In this document: positions 8,944-19,116 of the stretch, one piece after another | Position numbering within the stretch: position 1 is the first letter of the stretch | How the letters are laid out: each line of letters starts with the position of its first letter | Translations under genes and position numbers: made by a program | Source of the DNA: Chryseobacterium aureum | Lineage (GTDB): Bacteria; Bacteroidota; Bacteroidia; Flavobacteriales; Weeksellaceae | Reading direction: 5' to 3' | Length of the DNA: 64,000 nt | Assembly: GCF_003971235.1 (NCBI RefSeq) | Contig: NZ_CP034661.1 | Span: 2,852,001-2,916,000 of the forward strand | The notes under the pieces: generated by a model | What the model was told of the DNA's origin: nothing | The model's input: only the letters and a program-made list of their open reading frames with translations | Database searches by the model: none

Positions 8944-9264
8944 GATTTGATAGTTTTAGTTTTCTTACTCGTTTGGCTTTTCAGAATCCGCCTCGTTTTT
9001 AAAGTGGTTTCTGAGCTCCACCTTTTGTAATATTACGATGTAAAACTACAGAATTAAAGCACTGAATATCATAGTCTTAGTACTGAATTTTTCAGTTGCG
9101 TATTTATACTTAGAGCTTAGTAACCATCATCATCCGCAAGGTTAACTCTCCAAATAGGGAAATTTATTTCAATGATTATCCTGTGCCGTTTTGTATTTGA
9201 GAATGAAGATCAATGAAAAAAGCACAGACTTTGGTCTGTGCTTTCCTATCGTATAACAAGTAAT
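8944..9264. other. Intergenic region (321 bp)
   Basis: This gap holds the upstream leader of the small cysteine protein gene (left) and the topA terminator (9216-9245). A near-match to the -7 box (TAGTTTTA on the minus strand, close to 9045) is present without a clear -33 element. No open frame here looks like a gene, and I see no RNA structure besides the terminator. Confidence 0.6.
9216..9245 (-). terminator. topA terminator
   Basis: Perfect hairpin AAAGCACAGAC / GTCTGTGCTTT with a short loop, followed by T residues on the minus strand, about 20 bp after the topA stop codon. Confidence 0.8.
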
Positions 9265-11838
9265 TTATTTCTTGGCCGCCGGTTTCTTGGCTGCAGGCTT
9301 TTTCGCTGCTGCTGTTTTTTTTGCAGCCCCTGCTTTTTTAGCGGCTGGTTTTTTCTTTTCTGCAAAGGCTTTCGGATCCTGATCTGTAATCCATTTTTTA
9401 ACCTCATCTAAAGAAAGTTCTTTCAATTCATCCGCTTCATACTTTGTATCATCTGCCTTTTTAGGAATTTTGAACATGGCTTTCCCGAATTTGATGAAAG
9501 GCCCCCATCTTCCGTTTTCAATGGAAATTTTTTCTTTTTCCCACTGCTGGATATATCGGTTGGCTTCTTTTTCAAGTTTAGCATCAATCAGTTCGTTGAT
9601 ATCACTTTGTGAAAGATTTTCAAAGTCGTATTTCTTTGGAACATTTACAAAAATAGCTTTGTATTTGATAAAAGGGCCGAATCTTCCGGTTCCCTTTGTT
9701 ACCGGTTCTCCTTTATAGGTGGCAATAGGCGCATCAGCAACTTTCTTTTCATTGATGATTTCTTCTGCACGCTTCTGATCTACAGAAAGCGGGTCCTCAC
9801 CTTTTGGAATACTGATATAGGTTTCTCCCCATTTCACATATGGACCGAATCTTCCAACTCCAACAGAAACCGGCTGCCCATCCACTTCACTTAGATCAAA
9901 AGGCAGTTTGAATAATTCCAATGCTTCTTCAAAAGTAATGGTTGCAATATTCTGCCCAGACATTAACGATGCGAAAATCGGTTTTTCTTCATCATCTGTT
10001 TCTCCAATCTGGATCATTGCACCAAATCTTCCGATTCTTGCGTGAACATTTTTGCCGGTCTTCGGATCTACTCCTAACAAACGGTCTCCGGTAGCACGGT
10101 CTGCATTTTCCTCTACATCTTCAATTCTTGGGTGGAATTTTGAGTAGAAATTCGTCATCATTTCTTTCCATTTCTGGTCTCCGCTGGCAATTTCGTCAAA
10201 GCTTTCCTCTACTCTTGCAGTGAAACCATAGTCCAGAATTTCTCTGAAGTTATCTGTTAAAAAATCATTAACTACTTCTCCAATATCTGTAGGGACAAAT
10301 TTATTTTTATCTCCCCCGAATTTTTCTTCAAGAACTACTTTTTTGATCTTATCTTTTGCTAAAGACATTTTGATCACTTCACGGGTATGCGGTTCAATTT
10401 CTCTCTTATCGACGTACTCTCTGTTTTGAATAGTCTGAATAGTAGGCGCATAAGTAGACGGCCTGCCTATTCCCAATTCCTCCAGCTTTCTTACCAATCC
10501 TGCTTCCGTATATCGGGCGCTTGGTCTTGTGAATTTTTCAGTAGCGGTAATCGTTTTATAACTCAATACCTCACCTACACTTACTTTCGGTAAAAGTTTA
10601 TCATTGTTTTCTTCATCATCATCTTCTGTTTTTACAATACCGTACGCTTTCAGGAAACCGTCGAATATAATCACTTCTCCCTGTGCCTCAAAATGATGCG
10701 GCAATGATGCATTTCCGATTTCAATGACTGTCTTTTCAATTTTGGCATTAGCCATCTGAGAAGCCAGTGTTCTTCTGTAGATTAGCTGATATAATCTGTT
10801 TAACTGTGTATCTGCTACACTTTTTACGCCAAAATCCGTAGGGCGGATAGCTTCGTGAGCTTCCTGTGCTGAAGCAGACTTTGTAGTATAATTTCTTGGT
10901 GAAGAATATTCCGCACCATATTCTGATATAATTTGTTTTTTTGCTCCTTCAATCGCTTCCTGAGAAAGGTTTACGGAGTCTGTTCTCATATAGGTAATGA
11001 ATCCTTCCTCATACAGTCTTTGTGCCAGACGCATGGTATTGGTAACATTGTACCCCAGCCTTGAAGAAGCTTCCTGCTGTAATGTGGAAGTGGTAAAGGG
11101 AGCTGAAGCGGACCGTGTACCCGGCTTGGTTTCAACATTCAGAACTTTAAATTCTGTAGTTTTTGCCTGCTCAAGGAATTTTTCTGCTTCTACTTCTTTT
11201 TCGAAGTCTTTTTTCAGTTTGGCAGCAATTTCCTGCTCTGTTTTATTTAAAAAGATTCCGTCCAGTTTAAAACTTGCTTTCGGGGTAAACTCACGGATTT
11301 CTTTTTCTCTTTCAACGATTAATCTTACAGCTACGGACTGTACTCTTCCTGCAGAAAGTCCCGGTTTCACTTTTTTCCATAAAACGGGGGACATTTCAAA
11401 ACCTACAATTCTGTCCAGTACTCTTCTTGCCTGCTGGGCATTAACCAGATTCTGATCTATGTCTCTTGGATTGTCGATTGCTTTTAGAATGGCATTTTTG
11501 GTAATCTCATGGAAAACAATTCTTTTTCTGTTTTCCGGCTTCAGCTTCAATTCATCTGCCAGATGCCATGCAATGGCCTCTCCTTCGCGGTCCTCATCGG
11601 AAGCAAGCCATACCATTTCGGCTTTCTTTACAGCAGCCTTTAATTCAGTTACCAATTTCTTTTTGTCTGCTGAAACTTCGTAATCAGGACTGAAGGTAGC
11701 AAGGTCTATCCCCATTCCTTTTTTCGGAAGATCCCGGATATGCCCGAAACTGGATTTCACTTCAAAATCCTTTCCTAGATATTTCTGAATAGTTTTTGCT
11801 TTTGCCGGGGACTCTACGATTACTAAATTTTTCGACAT
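9265..11838 (-). CDS. topA: DNA topoisomerase I
   Basis: Type IA topoisomerase that relaxes negative supercoils. The N-terminal Toprim domain starts MSKNLVIVESPAKAKTIQKY and includes the acidic DEDREGE motif. The active-site tyrosine lies in GFITYMRTDS near residue 285. Instead of zinc fingers, the C-terminal part has four short GRFG/GRWG repeats, as in many Bacteroidota enzymes, and ends in a Lys/Ala/Pro-rich histone H1-like tail of about 35 residues. I place the start at 11838 (ATG), because the longer frame begins with TTG and would overlap the -7 box at 11857-11864. Length (857 residues) is normal. Confidence 0.97.
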   Translation of the reverse strand: MSKNLVIVESPAKAKTIQKYLGKDFEVKSSFGHIRDLPKKGMGIDLATFSPDYEVSADKKKLVTELKAAVKKAEMVWLASDEDREGEAIAWHLADELKLKPENRKRIVFHEITKNAILKAIDNPRDIDQNLVNAQQARRVLDRIVGFEMSPVLWKKVKPGLSAGRVQSVAVRLIVEREKEIREFTPKASFKLDGIFLNKTEQEIAAKLKKDFEKEVEAEKFLEQAKTTEFKVLNVETKPGTRSASAPFTTSTLQQEASSRLGYNVTNTMRLAQRLYEEGFITYMRTDSVNLSQEAIEGAKKQIISEYGAEYSSPRNYTTKSASAQEAHEAIRPTDFGVKSVADTQLNRLYQLIYRRTLASQMANAKIEKTVIEIGNASLPHHFEAQGEVIIFDGFLKAYGIVKTEDDDEENNDKLLPKVSVGEVLSYKTITATEKFTRPSARYTEAGLVRKLEELGIGRPSTYAPTIQTIQNREYVDKREIEPHTREVIKMSLAKDKIKKVVLEEKFGGDKNKFVPTDIGEVVNDFLTDNFREILDYGFTARVEESFDEIASGDQKWKEMMTNFYSKFHPRIEDVEENADRATGDRLLGVDPKTGKNVHARIGRFGAMIQIGETDDEEKPIFASLMSGQNIATITFEEALELFKLPFDLSEVDGQPVSVGVGRFGPYVKWGETYISIPKGEDPLSVDQKRAEEIINEKKVADAPIATYKGEPVTKGTGRFGPFIKYKAIFVNVPKKYDFENLSQSDINELIDAKLEKEANRYIQQWEKEKISIENGRWGPFIKFGKAMFKIPKKADDTKYEADELKELSLDEVKKWITDQDPKAFAEKKKPAAKKAGAAKKTAAAKKPAAKKPAAKK

Positions 11839-11856
11839 TCTAACTAAAAATTTTTG

Positions 11857-11864
11857 CAAAAGTA
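11857..11864 (-). promoter_or_regulatory. Candidate topA -7 box (TACTTTTG)
   Basis: Minus-strand TACTTTTG matches TAnnTTTG. It lies 19 bp upstream of the chosen topA ATG and overlaps the alternative TTG start, which argues against the longer protein. A -33 TTTG at standard spacing is not evident. Confidence 0.45.
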
Positions 11865-11893
11865 AACCTTTTTTATTTATATACTTTTTATAA

Positions 11894-13042
11894 TCAAATT
11901 TTATTTAGCAATTCCAGGGGAGCAACAAAGGCTCTGTAGAGTATTCCTTCAAATGTAAAACCGTATCCGGACATCTCAACCCGGTACAATAATGAAAGGA
12001 CTATAATCCCCAATGTTATGTAGAATTTCCTGTTGATAACAATGGGTTCAAATGCGTATATTGATTCTCCTTTCCTTAGTAACAGGGTAAAAAGGACAAT
12101 CATAAGCATCATATGAATATACATCCACCTTCCCCAATCTATAGCGAGGTAAAAAAGCGGAAGTGAGAACAAAAATGCTCCCGTTAACAATATAGATAAA
12201 AGCTTTCTCCCATTTAGATATTTTAAATAATATCCGATATGAAAAATACTGATCGCCAAACTTATAAAATAGAGAATGTATTCATTAATGTGTTCTTTTA
12301 TATATTGTCGCTCGTCAATATTCCAATAGAAAATACCATAGGTAGGGTGTACTCCTCTTTGGCTCAGAATTTCCAGAGACATTCCTTCATTTACATTTTT
12401 CCCGAAAAGCATAATGAGCAGGGTGGGTATCCCTACAGCTACAAAGTATTTTAAGGATCTGACATACTCCAGCTTTCCGGTCTTTACGTAAAGCGCAATT
12501 GCGAAGTAGGGAACGTAAAACAACGTCACTTCATGCAGTAATGTACTTATAAAAAGCAGGATACAAAAAATATATTCTTTAGTACGGGAAAGCTTATCAT
12601 TGTCCAGCAGATAAGTAAAACAAGCGAACAGAAGAAATACGATAAATTCTTTTTTCCCTACATAAGTTACCGTATTCAAAAGTCCTATAAAGCCAATAGC
12701 AGATAGTAAAAGCGAAAGGTAAAGAAAATCTGTCCGTTTATATCTGATCAGTTTTGTATACATCAGGAAAAACCCGCCAATAATTAAAAACTGGAAAAAA
12801 TAAACGATATAATTGAGCTTTATCTTTGTAAGATCCTGCAAAATGAAGAAAAAGCTTCCGGATAGCCCCCTTCTTTTAAAACCGCCATCCTGATAGTTGA
12901 TAAGCCAGTCTGCAAGGATATATCCATCATCTTTAAGATTGAATACCCAGGTAAATGCAAGGGTGTAAAGGGCAGTTATTATTATCAGAAAGTAGATAAA
13001 AATCTTGATATTAAAGTTTTGAACAATCTTTCTAATCTCCAT
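11894..13042 (-). CDS. Polytopic membrane protein of unknown function
   Basis: A 382-residue integral membrane protein with about ten hydrophobic segments and no signal peptide apart from the first membrane helix (about 14-34). A conserved-looking loop after TM1 reads DDGYILADWLINYQDGGFKRRGL, resembling loops in lipid-linked-sugar transferases and Wzy/EpsG-type polymerases of Bacteroidota. No catalytic motif can be assigned with confidence. Together with the EpsG-like and acyltransferase-3 genes further on, a role in cell-surface glycan synthesis is plausible but only inferred. It stands between topA and a large T9SS protein and seems transcribed alone. Confidence 0.7.
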   Translation of the reverse strand: MEIRKIVQNFNIKIFIYFLIIITALYTLAFTWVFNLKDDGYILADWLINYQDGGFKRRGLSGSFFFILQDLTKIKLNYIVYFFQFLIIGGFFLMYTKLIRYKRTDFLYLSLLLSAIGFIGLLNTVTYVGKKEFIVFLLFACFTYLLDNDKLSRTKEYIFCILLFISTLLHEVTLFYVPYFAIALYVKTGKLEYVRSLKYFVAVGIPTLLIMLFGKNVNEGMSLEILSQRGVHPTYGIFYWNIDERQYIKEHINEYILYFISLAISIFHIGYYLKYLNGRKLLSILLTGAFLFSLPLFYLAIDWGRWMYIHMMLMIVLFTLLLRKGESIYAFEPIVINRKFYITLGIIVLSLLYRVEMSGYGFTFEGILYRAFVAPLELLNKI

Positions 13043-13062
13043 AGTGTTTTTGTAAATTTTTT

Positions 13063-13107
13063 AAAAAAAGGGAAAGAAAACATGGGTATTGTTTTCTTTC
13101 CTTTTTT
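13063..13107. terminator. Bidirectional Rho-independent terminator
   Basis: A long stem pairs GGGAAAGAAAACA with its imperfect complement and is flanked by A and T runs on both sides. It ends the large T9SS protein gene on the minus strand. Confidence 0.7.
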
Positions 13108-13197
13108 ACCTATCAATGTGTGCTCAAAAATATGAATTTTCAAATACTTATATACCATTTTATTTTCCTTTCTATAAATGTTCTATGAATATCTGAT

Positions 13198-16100
13198 TTA
13201 CTTTTTGATGATTTTAATAACAGCTTCGGAATTATTAATGATCACCAAATACTCTCCTGAAACAAGAGCGGAAACGTCTATTTTTCCCTCTTCAAATTTA
13301 CCCGCCATCACCCGCTGTCCGGAAATGGAATAGATCTGATATTGATAGGTTTTATTTTCAGCTGCTTTTATATACAGCAGATCTTTTACAGGATTGGGCA
13401 GTAAAACAATTCTATTTTCTATGGTCTTTGTTTCCACTGCTTTTTTAGTGACGGAAATGGCTGAAGGTGTGAATACGGGCAGGGAAGTGATCTGATCTTT
13501 AGGAATTGGTCCTAACTCTTCTCCATTCGCATCAAATTTCATTTTTACACATCTGCAGCTCATCCCAAAATAGGGATCATTATTGTCATGAAAAGCAATC
13601 ATTCGGTTGGAAGCAGAAGCTGCATCAAAAAGCAGGTTGACAGGTCTTCCTATGTAATTGGACAGTAAAGCTCCCGTCCAGATTCCCGGATATAGAAAAT
13701 TAATTGTGCTGTAAGTTCCCGTGGCCGTCTGGTTGGTGGTGACACTTCGGAATCCTCTTGATCCGGCATTGGGATAGTTACCAACCGGATAAGCCGCATT
13801 ACTGAACATATATCCCAGTGTAGCATTGGCGGAATTTCTAACTCTTGTCCCTGAATAATCTGAAGCAATCGTATAGGATGTTGCCACATTTTTATCTTTT
13901 TTATACCATGGGGTAATTCCAAAATCCTGATAGGAAGTAATAGAAACCCCTGTAAGATCAGGAATTCTCCAGCCTTCCGGACAAGGATCGAAAGGTGACT
14001 TTTTAGTAGCCCTTCCCCATCTGTCAGCAGCCAGATTGGGCTCATTGGCCAGCCAGTCTGTTCCATTGGTATACAAAGGTGTGGAACTACTGTAAGGCGC
14101 TAAAGCACTGGGTATCATATAGACCAGTGGATTTCTTACTGAAAAAAGCAACACTTTTGATATTTTATCAGCTATTTTATCAGCAGCTAAAACATTGGCA
14201 TTGGAGGCATTGGTATAAGTATTAAAAGGTACAATATAGCTTCCCTGCAGAGTATTATAGTCACCAGGGGTAAGGGTCGTGTAGCTTACCGAACCACCAG
14301 CAGCTGTATTGCCTAAAAATATAGTATAAGATGTTCCATCCGCATATTGGAAAGAAGGGATGGGATCTTTTCTTCCCCACTGATACTGAAGCCCTGTAGC
14401 ATTTTTAATGGCTGATAATTCATCTATGGTGGGTGCGAGAGGATTAGCAACTACCGGAAATGCTTCTGTACCTCCAAGATTCCTGTCCATAAATTCAGTT
14501 TGCAAGACGTCTCCTTTTTCAACATAATTAACATAGTTCGTAACTGCCGTATTAGGGAGTTCCGTAGTGTACTTTTTGGAAGCTATTTCTGTTTCAGTCA
14601 CCCAAATATGCCAGCTCCAGTAAACAGGATTTGTAATGCTTCCGTTATGCAATGTTATTACGGCATTCCCGCTCTGGTTAGGATTAACGGTCACTACAAT
14701 TTTAGCATTTGAAATATCAGATAGTGAAGATGGTGAATTATCCGGTATTATTACTTTACCGATAAGCCCTGTATTTGTTGTCCAGAGAAGATTTGCTTTT
14801 AAATCATTAAAATTACTGTTGGAAAGGATTTCTTTGTTATTAAGCATTTCACTTTGAACAGAGAATGCTTTGCTTACAGGAATCTCCAGGTTTGTGGCTG
14901 TTGCACTTTTTACCATCTGATAGGTATTCGGATTGTCAATTCCTTCTCTATATTCAAGAACAGGCTCAATAAACTCTGTTGGGAAATCATAATTATCCGC
15001 CATGTACAAAGGATCTTTTATACATCTGCATCCGTTTGCTCCGGAGGTTTCGCCTCCAGCTAAAGGCATATACCAATATCTTCCTTTTACTGAAGGAAAA
15101 GCGGGATCGGAAACATCAGACTGACCTTTATCAGGAACCATAAACAGAGCTCTTGCCCCAATCGCCGGTGTAGCATCAAAATTCCTCATCATGGTAGCCG
15201 TCCACAATCCGGTATGGTGCTGGTCTGTGTACTGCCCCTGATGAACTGTTAATCCCAGTTGTCCCGTTCCCGGAAAAATCCCCATATTAAACCCATTGAC
15301 GTTGGATAGATCAAACCCTGTATTGGCATATAATTTAAACCCTTTCATATAAGCCGGAGTATTGGCATCCGTGGGTTTTATCACATGGTATTTATTATTT
15401 TCAAAAGTGTTTTTCCCCATATTGGTTCTCACTCCAAAAGGGGAAAAATCTATTCTTATATCATCTATGTATGCCTGAGAAGCCAGATTTGCCACCAGCA
15501 TGGAAGGAATTCTCCATCCATTAGGACAGGGGTCATAAGAAGATTTATCTCTATAAGGCCTTGCGTTAGCATCTACATTATAATTAGTTCCAATTTTTCC
15601 CAGAGAATTATCCGACCATAAATTGAGCTCTGAAAGCCTTGAATCCGGAAGAGATGCTGATTTCCCAAACCAGTTTACCATCAAGGCAGCATTGTTATTA
15701 TAGTAAGCGGGACCGGAGTTATCATTTTTATATACGTAAATAAGACTCAGCGGATTTTTTACTGAAAGCTTGATATTATTATTTACTTCGGCATTTGAAA
15801 GCAGGACAAATTTTCTGAGATCATCAATCTTTACTGCTCCCGTAAAATTTTTAGCCCCTCTATGTCTTACCCTTCCTATTGATCCGGAAACCTCGTAAAA
15901 ATCATTTCCTTTTAAAGCCAAAGGCGGAATAGGATCCTTTCTGCCCCACTGGTAAAGCAAGCCTCCATTTTTATTCCATTCTCTTCCGGTGATAGAGCTT
16001 CCCACTGCCCCGAGATTCCTATCCATCCATCTCCACTCAGAATCAGGAATCAGCTCTACAGTGCCGTCGCTTTTTTGTCTTGACACTCCGGAAAAGCTTT

Positions 16101-16659
16101 TATAGGTAGAGCCGTTTTCAGGATTATCCGTCACCCAAATGTGCCAGGACCAGAAAATTTCATCATTTATTTTTAATGCTATTACAGCATTTCCTTCTTT
16201 GGATTTGTTGATGGGAACTTTTATTTTGGCATTTTCACCGGTACCCGTTATCTCCAGAAGATATCCTGCTCCCGATTTTATAAGCCCCGGATTGTCTTCC
16301 CAAAGAACATCTGCAGTAACATTTCCTAAGGGAACTCCCGTACCTCCGAGAAACGGATCATACTTCCACATGACATAAGCCTTTCTTACAGGAATATATA
16401 AGCCTTCGCTGTTTTGTTTGGGATCGAAAAGATAACTGTTAGGTGCTTTGGCCCAGTCTTTTCCATCAAAATAAACCCGTTGGATGCCTGCTTTTGCAGT
16501 ATTATCAGAACTTCGGGGTATGATCGTATCCTGATCACTTAACCTTTGTTTCTTTACCAGATTCTCCTGTTTTTTAAATTCTATGGCATTTATAGAACAG
16601 ATACACACGAACACTAAGCAAATAATTGCCACGATTTTTTTTAATACTGGTTTTTTCAT
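13198..16659 (-). CDS. Large secreted protein with duplicated FISUMP-like modules and T9SS sorting domain
   Basis: A 1153-residue exported protein with an N-terminal hydrophobic signal. The body is two homologous halves of roughly 450-500 residues. Each contains in order a WSWHIWVT segment, an (F/W)MDRNLG segment, YQWGRKDPIP and a DPCPxGWRIP motif. These are hallmarks of the Fibrobacter succinogenes major paralogous domain family. The C-terminus is a T9SS type A sorting domain (VLLPNPVKDLLYIKA, IYSISGQRV, SGEYLVII, ending in lysines). Function is unknown; surface binding or adhesion is inferred only from location. It is flanked by its own terminator. Confidence 0.82.
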   Translation of the reverse strand: MKKPVLKKIVAIICLVFVCICSINAIEFKKQENLVKKQRLSDQDTIIPRSSDNTAKAGIQRVYFDGKDWAKAPNSYLFDPKQNSEGLYIPVRKAYVMWKYDPFLGGTGVPLGNVTADVLWEDNPGLIKSGAGYLLEITGTGENAKIKVPINKSKEGNAVIALKINDEIFWSWHIWVTDNPENGSTYKSFSGVSRQKSDGTVELIPDSEWRWMDRNLGAVGSSITGREWNKNGGLLYQWGRKDPIPPLALKGNDFYEVSGSIGRVRHRGAKNFTGAVKIDDLRKFVLLSNAEVNNNIKLSVKNPLSLIYVYKNDNSGPAYYNNNAALMVNWFGKSASLPDSRLSELNLWSDNSLGKIGTNYNVDANARPYRDKSSYDPCPNGWRIPSMLVANLASQAYIDDIRIDFSPFGVRTNMGKNTFENNKYHVIKPTDANTPAYMKGFKLYANTGFDLSNVNGFNMGIFPGTGQLGLTVHQGQYTDQHHTGLWTATMMRNFDATPAIGARALFMVPDKGQSDVSDPAFPSVKGRYWYMPLAGGETSGANGCRCIKDPLYMADNYDFPTEFIEPVLEYREGIDNPNTYQMVKSATATNLEIPVSKAFSVQSEMLNNKEILSNSNFNDLKANLLWTTNTGLIGKVIIPDNSPSSLSDISNAKIVVTVNPNQSGNAVITLHNGSITNPVYWSWHIWVTETEIASKKYTTELPNTAVTNYVNYVEKGDVLQTEFMDRNLGGTEAFPVVANPLAPTIDELSAIKNATGLQYQWGRKDPIPSFQYADGTSYTIFLGNTAAGGSVSYTTLTPGDYNTLQGSYIVPFNTYTNASNANVLAADKIADKISKVLLFSVRNPLVYMIPSALAPYSSSTPLYTNGTDWLANEPNLAADRWGRATKKSPFDPCPEGWRIPDLTGVSITSYQDFGITPWYKKDKNVATSYTIASDYSGTRVRNSANATLGYMFSNAAYPVGNYPNAGSRGFRSVTTNQTATGTYSTINFLYPGIWTGALLSNYIGRPVNLLFDAASASNRMIAFHDNNDPYFGMSCRCVKMKFDANGEELGPIPKDQITSLPVFTPSAISVTKKAVETKTIENRIVLLPNPVKDLLYIKAAENKTYQYQIYSISGQRVMAGKFEEGKIDVSALVSGEYLVIINNSEAVIKIIKK

Positions 16660-16812
16660 GCGACTGAATTTTAAACAAAGGCAAATACAATTCTTACGCC
16701 TTTGATATAAAATGCTAATTTATTATATAAATAAAGATAACATAAATCAATTACATGAAAAACAATTTATAAAAATTATATTATTAATAAAAAACCAATA
16801 ATCAAAAATTCA

Positions 16813-16846
16813 CCAAAGAAAAAGACTTTCCATTACGTTTCTTTGG
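16813..16846 (-). terminator. Possible weak terminator
   Basis: CCAAAGAAA pairs with TTTCTTTGG around a 16-nt loop downstream of the acyltransferase-3 gene. The T run is poor, so this is a weak call. Confidence 0.3.
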
Positions 16847-16901
16847 AAAAGCCTGCAGAGAGAGCCTATAAAAGGCCCGAGCCGGATCATAAAAACGACC
16901 G

Positions 16902-17951
16902 TTATTTAAGGATCGATTTTAATTTTTTCTGAATAGGAGGTTCAAGATATTCTGCCACCAGATAGGCAACAGGAATGACCAGAGAGAAGGAAATAACCGG
17001 TAAAATCCAATAAGGAACCTGAATATAACTATTAATCTTCAACATCCATGCAATCATCATATTTTCATGGAGTAAGTACACGGGATAACTCACAAAGCCA
17101 ACAAATGTAAAAAGTCTCATTGAGAAAAACTTCTCCATAGGCTTCCAAAATAATGCGCCTACAAAAATAAGAATCAGAACGATCAGATAGAGATTCCGTA
17201 TCATATCCTGAAGCCTGTACATATAAAACATGGAGCATATTGTAGCAATAATAAATGCATACAGGTATTTTTTATCACGGTTTTTATAATAAATGTAAAT
17301 CAGTGCGCCGGAGACAAACCATCCGAAATACACAAAATTTCCAATATATGCTTTATATGGAAGCAATCCGGCAGGCAGCACATGGTGAAATTCTAAAATC
17401 TGATAAGAAACAGCCACCAGATAAATGATAAAAATTCCTAAGAGTGCGAGATTTCTTTTAAACAGGTAATATAAAGCTCCGAAAATGGCATAAAACTTCA
17501 CTTCTATATACAAAGACCAGAATGAAGATTCCAAAACAGGGAAATCCGTTTTAAAAATACGTTCCAGCAAACCTTCGTCAACAAATAAAATCCCCGGAAT
17601 CAAAGATTTCCAACCCGGTATTCCTAACGGTCTTTCGGAAAAAAAGCCCGCAGTTGCAAAAATAATAGCGGAACAAATAAGCATACTTGGAAAAAGCCTT
17701 ATCCACCGGTTTTTAATAAATTTTATAAAACCGGTAGTTTTCTCCAACGACATTAAGATGACAAAACCTGATATTAAAAAGAACAGCTGAACTCCCAGGT
17801 CCCCATATCTTACGAGAATATTATCCTTAAACAAATCTCCGAAAGGATAGGTTTTATCCCAAATATAATACCCATGAAAAAGAAAAACCAACAAAATAGC
17901 AACCCCTCTTAAACCATCTAAAACCAGTATCCTATTGTTCTGAGCAGACAT
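16902..17951 (-). CDS. Acyltransferase family 3 membrane protein
   Basis: Integral membrane O-acyltransferase of the OafA/NodX type, which typically adds acetyl or other acyl groups to surface sugars. The N-terminus reads ILVLDGLRGVAILLVFLFHG, with the family DGLRG motif and an early histidine. A FFLISGFVI segment follows, and about ten membrane helices cover the 349 residues. It is the last gene of a three-gene minus-strand set with an EpsG-like protein and another membrane protein. The set suggests decoration or assembly of a surface glycan, but the acceptor is unknown. Confidence 0.92.
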   Translation of the reverse strand: MSAQNNRILVLDGLRGVAILLVFLFHGYYIWDKTYPFGDLFKDNILVRYGDLGVQLFFLISGFVILMSLEKTTGFIKFIKNRWIRLFPSMLICSAIIFATAGFFSERPLGIPGWKSLIPGILFVDEGLLERIFKTDFPVLESSFWSLYIEVKFYAIFGALYYLFKRNLALLGIFIIYLVAVSYQILEFHHVLPAGLLPYKAYIGNFVYFGWFVSGALIYIYYKNRDKKYLYAFIIATICSMFYMYRLQDMIRNLYLIVLILIFVGALFWKPMEKFFSMRLFTFVGFVSYPVYLLHENMMIAWMLKINSYIQVPYWILPVISFSLVIPVAYLVAEYLEPPIQKKLKSILK

Positions 17952-17975
17952 AAATAATGAAATAAATTAAAAAAA

Positions 17976-19115
17976 TTATGGCAGAATATAGTTTCTGTAA
18001 AGCTCCGCCGTAAATCTCCCTGCCTTAATATTTCTAAAGCTGGAGAACACTACAAAATTAAAAAGTACTAATGCCATGATGAATAGGTGAATTAATTTTC
18101 TCATCCCATCAGAAACCACAAACATGGTATTGGGAATCAGGATATAAGAAAAGGCAAGGAAAGCCCCTGTCAGCCTGGAAGAGAAAATAGGATTATTTCT
18201 GAAGATAAAATAAAAACAGATCCCAATGACGGTATAATTTCGGTGATACTCGTAGTAGGGGTACTTTTCTTTCATTTTGGTATCAAAAACAAAAAGGAAA
18301 AAGGTTGAAATTGCCAACATCGCCTCCGGAACTCCAAATCCCCCATTTAATCTTTGCACACTTTCATCCACATATCCATTGAAACCTCCTACCAAAGCAC
18401 TTTCTGAGGCTATACTCCCTAAAAAACTTCCAAAATATCTGTAGACCTCAAAAGGAGACATGAATACTGAGGCAAGAATTAAGAGAATCATCCACGCTTT
18501 GTTCAGCGGTATACGGGCCACCCAATACATGGGGATCATCAGGTAACAAACATTATGGATTCCTGTGGCAAGGTAAATCCAAAAAAGATACATCCATAAT
18601 CTTCGCTGTTTGATATACCGGATAGCATAATATGCTATAAAACATCCCAAATTCTGTCTGATCTGACCGCTTTCTCCAATAAAAAAACCGGGAATAAAAA
18701 CAAACAGCAAAAATGTAAAAGGATAGTGGGTATTCTCTTCAGTAAATTTTGTTTTAAAATAGGTCACCAATGCTGCCACTACAAAAGTAAGCATGTAAAA
18801 AGGAGCATTGAATACATTGAGTATAATCTTATTGATCAGGACATACAGCCACTCCAGCTCTACGACCTGCGGTCCCTTCATTGAAAGTGCCGCCATAATA
18901 ATACTTACATAATCTTTCGTATCAGAATATATATAAATCCCCAGGTAACTTCCATAATCCGGACCTACATCATTACGAAAACCCGCCAGAATAACAAGAT
19001 ATGCAGCCAAAATATAAAGTGCAGGCTTATTGGTCTTCCCGGAATAAACTTCCTGAAAACTAAAAATCACCATGTAAATGATTGCAATTATGAAATAAGG
19101 GTGTAATAAACTCAT
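17976..19115 (-). CDS. EpsG-like polysaccharide polymerase membrane protein
   Basis: A 379-residue protein with about ten membrane segments. The AGFRNDVGPDYGSYL loop after the second helix is the typical R-x-x-x-G-x-D-Y motif of the EpsG family, which is linked to polymerisation of exopolysaccharide repeats. A second family-like feature is the ESGQIRQNLG segment. It lies 24 bp upstream of the acyltransferase-3 gene and 1 bp downstream of another membrane protein, so the three form an operon. Family assignment is good; the actual polymer is unknown. Confidence 0.85.
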   Translation of the reverse strand: MSLLHPYFIIAIIYMVIFSFQEVYSGKTNKPALYILAAYLVILAGFRNDVGPDYGSYLGIYIYSDTKDYVSIIMAALSMKGPQVVELEWLYVLINKIILNVFNAPFYMLTFVVAALVTYFKTKFTEENTHYPFTFLLFVFIPGFFIGESGQIRQNLGCFIAYYAIRYIKQRRLWMYLFWIYLATGIHNVCYLMIPMYWVARIPLNKAWMILLILASVFMSPFEVYRYFGSFLGSIASESALVGGFNGYVDESVQRLNGGFGVPEAMLAISTFFLFVFDTKMKEKYPYYEYHRNYTVIGICFYFIFRNNPIFSSRLTGAFLAFSYILIPNTMFVVSDGMRKLIHLFIMALVLFNFVVFSSFRNIKAGRFTAELYRNYILP

Positions 19116-19116
19116 G

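Noticed and set aside
13650..14066. 138-codon frame inside the large T9SS protein gene
   Set aside because: It is an alternative frame of the well-supported 1153-residue coding sequence.
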